This document shows positions 60,311 through 64,000 of a stretch of DNA of 64,000 bases, in pieces. Made by a program: the position numbers and the translations under genes. The notes below the pieces were generated by a model. That model was not told the origin of the DNA. It was given only the letters and a program-made list of their open reading frames with translations, and ran no database searches. The DNA lies in contig CM026424.1 of NCBI GenBank assembly GCA_014871385.1, positions 12,862,892 to 12,926,891 on the forward strand. The letters are read 5' to 3'. Numbering within the stretch: the first letter of the stretch is position 1; the number at the start of each line of letters is the position of its first letter. The stretch is from Ceratodon purpureus (lineage: Eukaryota > Streptophyta > Bryopsida > Pseudoditrichales > Ditrichaceae).

Positions 60311-63300
60311 GATGAATAATGTGTGGATGGATGAGAATATATGGATGGATGTTGGATGTATGTATAGTACTTGAATACGCAATACCCACATAAAAACTAT
60401 TGCTATACACAAACTACTACACTATTTTATGACCTGCATGGGCCAACATTGGATTCTGTCTTCAGGTGCTCTTGGTTTTTGGATTGGGAGCGGTTTTGGG
60501 ATCACATTCACAGTGTTGTTGCTGCATCCATTTTGGATAATTTCTGCCTCGGTTGTGGATTTTTTCTGGATGGTGTTTGGAGATCATTGGGTGTAGTGAC
60601 GGTTTTAGGAAACGTGTTGTGTATTCCGAGGCCGTCGGCGTGAGTTACATGGATGGGATTGGGTTATGGGATAAGTACTTAAATTGGGGTGCGGGTATTT
60701 AAAGTGGTGATAGGATGTTATTTAAAGTGGTAATAGTATATGCTTGTTTCTGACTCCAATCATTTGAGAGCTCTCCACCTGTGTCAGATATCTCTTCCAA
60801 TCACCTTAGTAGTCAAGCTAGTTTTGACTTATGAATGGACCAATTTGAAGTGACTCATTATCTGCATAGTGGACTTCCACTTTAAAACCGCCATCACATC
60901 CATACTATCATTGCAGCAGCAAATGGGGAGTTTTCTACGAAATCTATTAAATATCTTATATTTCCAAAAAAACTATTAGTCTAGAAATACCAATTCACCT
61001 CGACCTTACACAAATATCATTAAGTTGGGTAGGTTCCACTTATTTTGAATTCTATTCAAATTTTAGTCTAAAACATAGAATTTCAAACCACAATTTGACC
61101 ATTCAATTCAAGTGACTATACACTAGCTACTGAATCTCCCTGTACATTGCACTAAAACCTCTTGATGTCATAGCACTTTTGGAGATGTATTAAATCAGGA
61201 ATAGGAGTATATAAAGCGATAATGAACACATATTATTAATAACCCTAATTCTGTAAAGACTCTCCACCTCTCTCATAGCTCTCTTACAATCACAGGAGTA
61301 GGGTAGTCAAGGTAACCTTAAGTAATTCTAGGTCCGCACTCTACATACACTTTTACTCTAATCAAATATTTGGAAGCGACAGACAAGTAAGGTTTTTTTT
61401 AATGTAATAACGGATTAGGGGTAGGAACCGGAATGTGTCATGGTGAGGCCAGGGAATAGGTATGCGGCGACAGAGGGCGTGGGCATAGGGTGGGCTAGGG
61501 GATCAAGTAAAGTGGAGGGGTGGAGCAAGTGGGCGGGCATGGGGGCCCAAGTGGAGGGGGGGATGAAAGTGGATAGATTCTTCGTGGATGGCGTGCTGGG
61601 CATGGCCACTGCAGCATCGCCCCAATACCCGGGCATTGGGCTTTCTAAACCAAGGCATGGCTGCCCTTTACAAGTGTATCCGGGGCATCATTCTCGCCCA
61701 CTATACGGTACTACTACTACCCCACTGCACACTGCACACTGCACTCTGCACAGCATTTCAATTTGGCTGATTTGGTCCCTGCACCACCTGGCACCCACTT
61801 TCTTCGTAATTTCAGTTTTGGTTACTTACCCCTAAATTATTGCAGCAACTTCGGGGTTGGTTTATTCCCAAAAAATAATTATTCTTGTTGATTCAAATTG
61901 ATGATAAATATGTGAATTGTATGTGAGTGTGAGGAGTAGAAATTCATGCTGTAGAATGATGTATCAGAAAGGAGAGGAAAATCCCTATGATTTGTAAGAA
62001 ATTGGATTTCAGTATGGGGGAGGGTATAAATAGGTTTTAGTACAATTTGGCATGAGAACCCATTGTGGTGAGAAAAATGGAGGCTTGCATTATTGCCTGG
62101 TGCTGTGAACTGTGCATAAGCAATTGGGGGAGCTGAATCTTGTCTCAGGCCATGGTTCCAGCCTACGATGCTAGGAGAACTGAGCATGTTATAATTTCAA
62201 ATTTCAAATTTCTATGTTTTTGCAAGATCCCTTGGACGTATGATTCAAAATTTTGCACAGTGTTATGTTGAAATCATGCTAACTTACGGCCATTATTGTC
62301 ACCATATTTTGGTACTGTAGGCGTCATAAGTTATAACATTGTATGTACTCAGGATTCTAAAATCCTGGTTTCTTTTTAGTTTTGTCCAGGGAGTCACTGA
62401 AAGACAATCACTGACAACTTCCAATCATACAAGTTTTCATCAAGGTGGTAAATTTCAAAACTGTGTACCGGTATGCTACTATTGAGGCCTAGCACGGAAT
62501 AAATGTTGTCAATAGTTCACATGAAATAACATAACATGGACGTGAAAAGAATTGGTACAGGTGCAGGGTGCATAACCTCTGCCATCACTTATTGATTCCA
62601 GTGAGAGTTGTCAGTACTACTAAGGATGGTGCATTCATACACAAATTCCACTAAAATTCGACTTCTGTAGTGGTAGTAATTTAGCCTATTTCAATGAAGA
62701 GATTCGGAATCAAAAAACAGATGAACCTCCCGTACCTTTTGCCCCTTTGCCCAAGGTCTGCACCATGCAGTATCGCATTGGTAGCCTGGTACAATTTGAA
62801 TTTGCACTCTTTGATTTCAAATATCTGAGTCTTGGTAGTTGGGATGGTCACGGCACCAATGACCATGTCAAGTGAACATTCCCAGGCCTGTTTACAAACA
62901 GTTTGATGCTGTGTGTTAAAGCTTGCTTTATCCATGCAATGTCCTAAAATTTGAACTGGTAGGATATTTGGAATCTGGTTCCATGGAACCATCTGAAAAC
63001 TCTACTTTCTAGTTATCTACCCCAAGACTTCTCCTTGTCAACTAAACTCAATTTGCCAGGGTCTTTTGGTTACAGTGGCACCTTGTACTCGAAAATAGTC
63101 AAGGATTAATCATTGCTGCAATACTTACATGTGCCACCAAAGTCGGCGTAATGTACTAGTTTGTTGATCCTCTACATTTAATTATAACATCTTTTTGTCG
63201 AACTTCTTGGATCTTCTCCAATACTAGCTACTCGTACTCTTTCATTTACTCTAAAGGTAAGTCAACTTCCTTCATTTGCCGACTTGGATGATTTACTTAT

Positions 63301-64000
63301 ACATATTCTAAAACACATGTTTTGTAATTCCTTGAACGCTTCTCATGACAAATATGAAAATAAAATGAAATAAGGTAGAAATAGCTATTTCTGTGCATTT
63401 TCGAGGATACCCTGGATGCAAAGTGATGTATGAGCTGAATTTTTTTCCACAGATTAGCAAATATTGGGATACAAGAATGGAAGTGAAATTATATTTTTTT
63501 CATTCTATATGAATGTTATGAATTTTTAGAGTTTTTAATGGCTAGACACCTATTTATGTGCATATATCCCTCCACTACAACAACGCCCAACACTTGGGGT
63601 GGTCACTGGTGGTAAACAAGTGCAAAGCCCCCATGAACGAGGTGATGCTACAAAGGAGGAGCCTATTGATCAATGAGGTTCATTTCTTTATTCATGTTTC
63701 ACGGTCGGGTGCTCCGGGGTGTAGAGTGAGACCCTGCAATCTTTTTTTCTACTTCTACTTGATGCGATGGCAACACATGTGTGGTCTTGCAGGTTTTACA
63801 TCTCTAACATATCAATTTTGATTTTAGAAAACTACTTAACTCTAGAACATACGAAGCTTTTGGTATTCTTTTTGTTGTACGTGTCCAGTGTTGCGCTTTG
63901 GTAGTGATGAGCCCACTTTCTTAGGCGTCCTCCCAGTAACCAGCTCCGTGTCATCAGCAATTGACAGCACGCAATTCTACTTGCCCTCCTCTGCTCATTG
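60311..64000. other. AT-rich terminal region with diverged duplications
   Basis: Blocks around 60660-60830 and 61190-61320 are related (both contain CTCTCCACCT, an AATCAC block, AGTAGTCAAG or GTAGTCAAGG, and TTTAAAGTGG-like sequence), so they look like an old duplication. 61722-61752 is an imperfect CTGCACA tandem. A short GC-rich island at 61430-61640 is described separately. Frames at 61879-62187, 62681-62992 and 63558-63821 show no recognisable domain. Confidence 0.5.
61415..61636 (-). other. Unidentified 73-codon frame in a GC-rich island
   Basis: The minus strand reads MPGYWGDAAVAMPSTPSTK and continues with a Pro/Met/His-rich stretch (MPAHLL, AHPMPTPSV). The island is abruptly GC-richer than its surroundings, like the gene fragments near 10.5 kb. 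Low-complexity tails of plant transcription factors can look like this, but I cannot name a family. The plus strand also has an open frame here (61440-61835), so coding direction is uncertain. Confidence 0.25.

Overview
The window looks like nuclear DNA of a land plant, probably a seed-free one such as a bryophyte, lycophyte or fern; that placement is tentative. Evidence for a plant is direct. Three multi-exon genes belong to plant families: a SWR1-type chromatin remodeller of the PIE1 class, a UBA2-type RNA-binding protein and an XBAT/XB3-type ankyrin-RING ubiquitin ligase. Introns have GT-AG ends, and gene leaders carry telo-boxes (AAACCCTA). Genes are GC-rich islands in AT-rich, repeat-filled DNA. 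No retrotransposon or transposase reading frame was recognised.

Layout. About 1.86-10.18 kb is a compound element with 1.27-kb inverted arms, nearly identical in their inner kilobase. Between them lies a GC-richer stretch holding part of a divergent AP2-type transcription factor gene. Next to it (10.54-11.35 kb) is a third, older, direct copy of arm sequence that carries a 160-bp fragment of the neighbouring PIE1 gene. From 12.33 to 19.29 kb a non-coding unit is duplicated in tandem, and the two copies have since received different TTAA-flanked non-autonomous elements. Copy-to-copy comparison gives the empty site for each insertion. A hAT-like element is nested in one of them.

21.68-37.03 kb (minus strand) is the PIE1/SWR1 gene: 21 exons join in phase into 3237 codons plus a stop. 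37.5-47.7 kb is AT-rich with a sixth TTAA element, a Mutator-like MITE and two unexplained ORFs. 48.66-50.48 kb (plus) is the UBA2-like gene, with a leader intron, a likely single-base frameshift near its 3' end and a long G+T-rich downstream region. 54.71-59.49 kb (minus) is the XBAT32-like ligase: 10 exons, 597 codons. 60.3-64 kb is AT-rich with diverged duplications and one unexplained GC-rich ORF.

The three intact genes are housekeeping or regulatory and show no sign of forming one pathway. The novel content is in the mobile DNA: the TTAA family with internal empty-site controls, and the gene-capturing inverted-repeat family that copied part of a gene 11 kb away.
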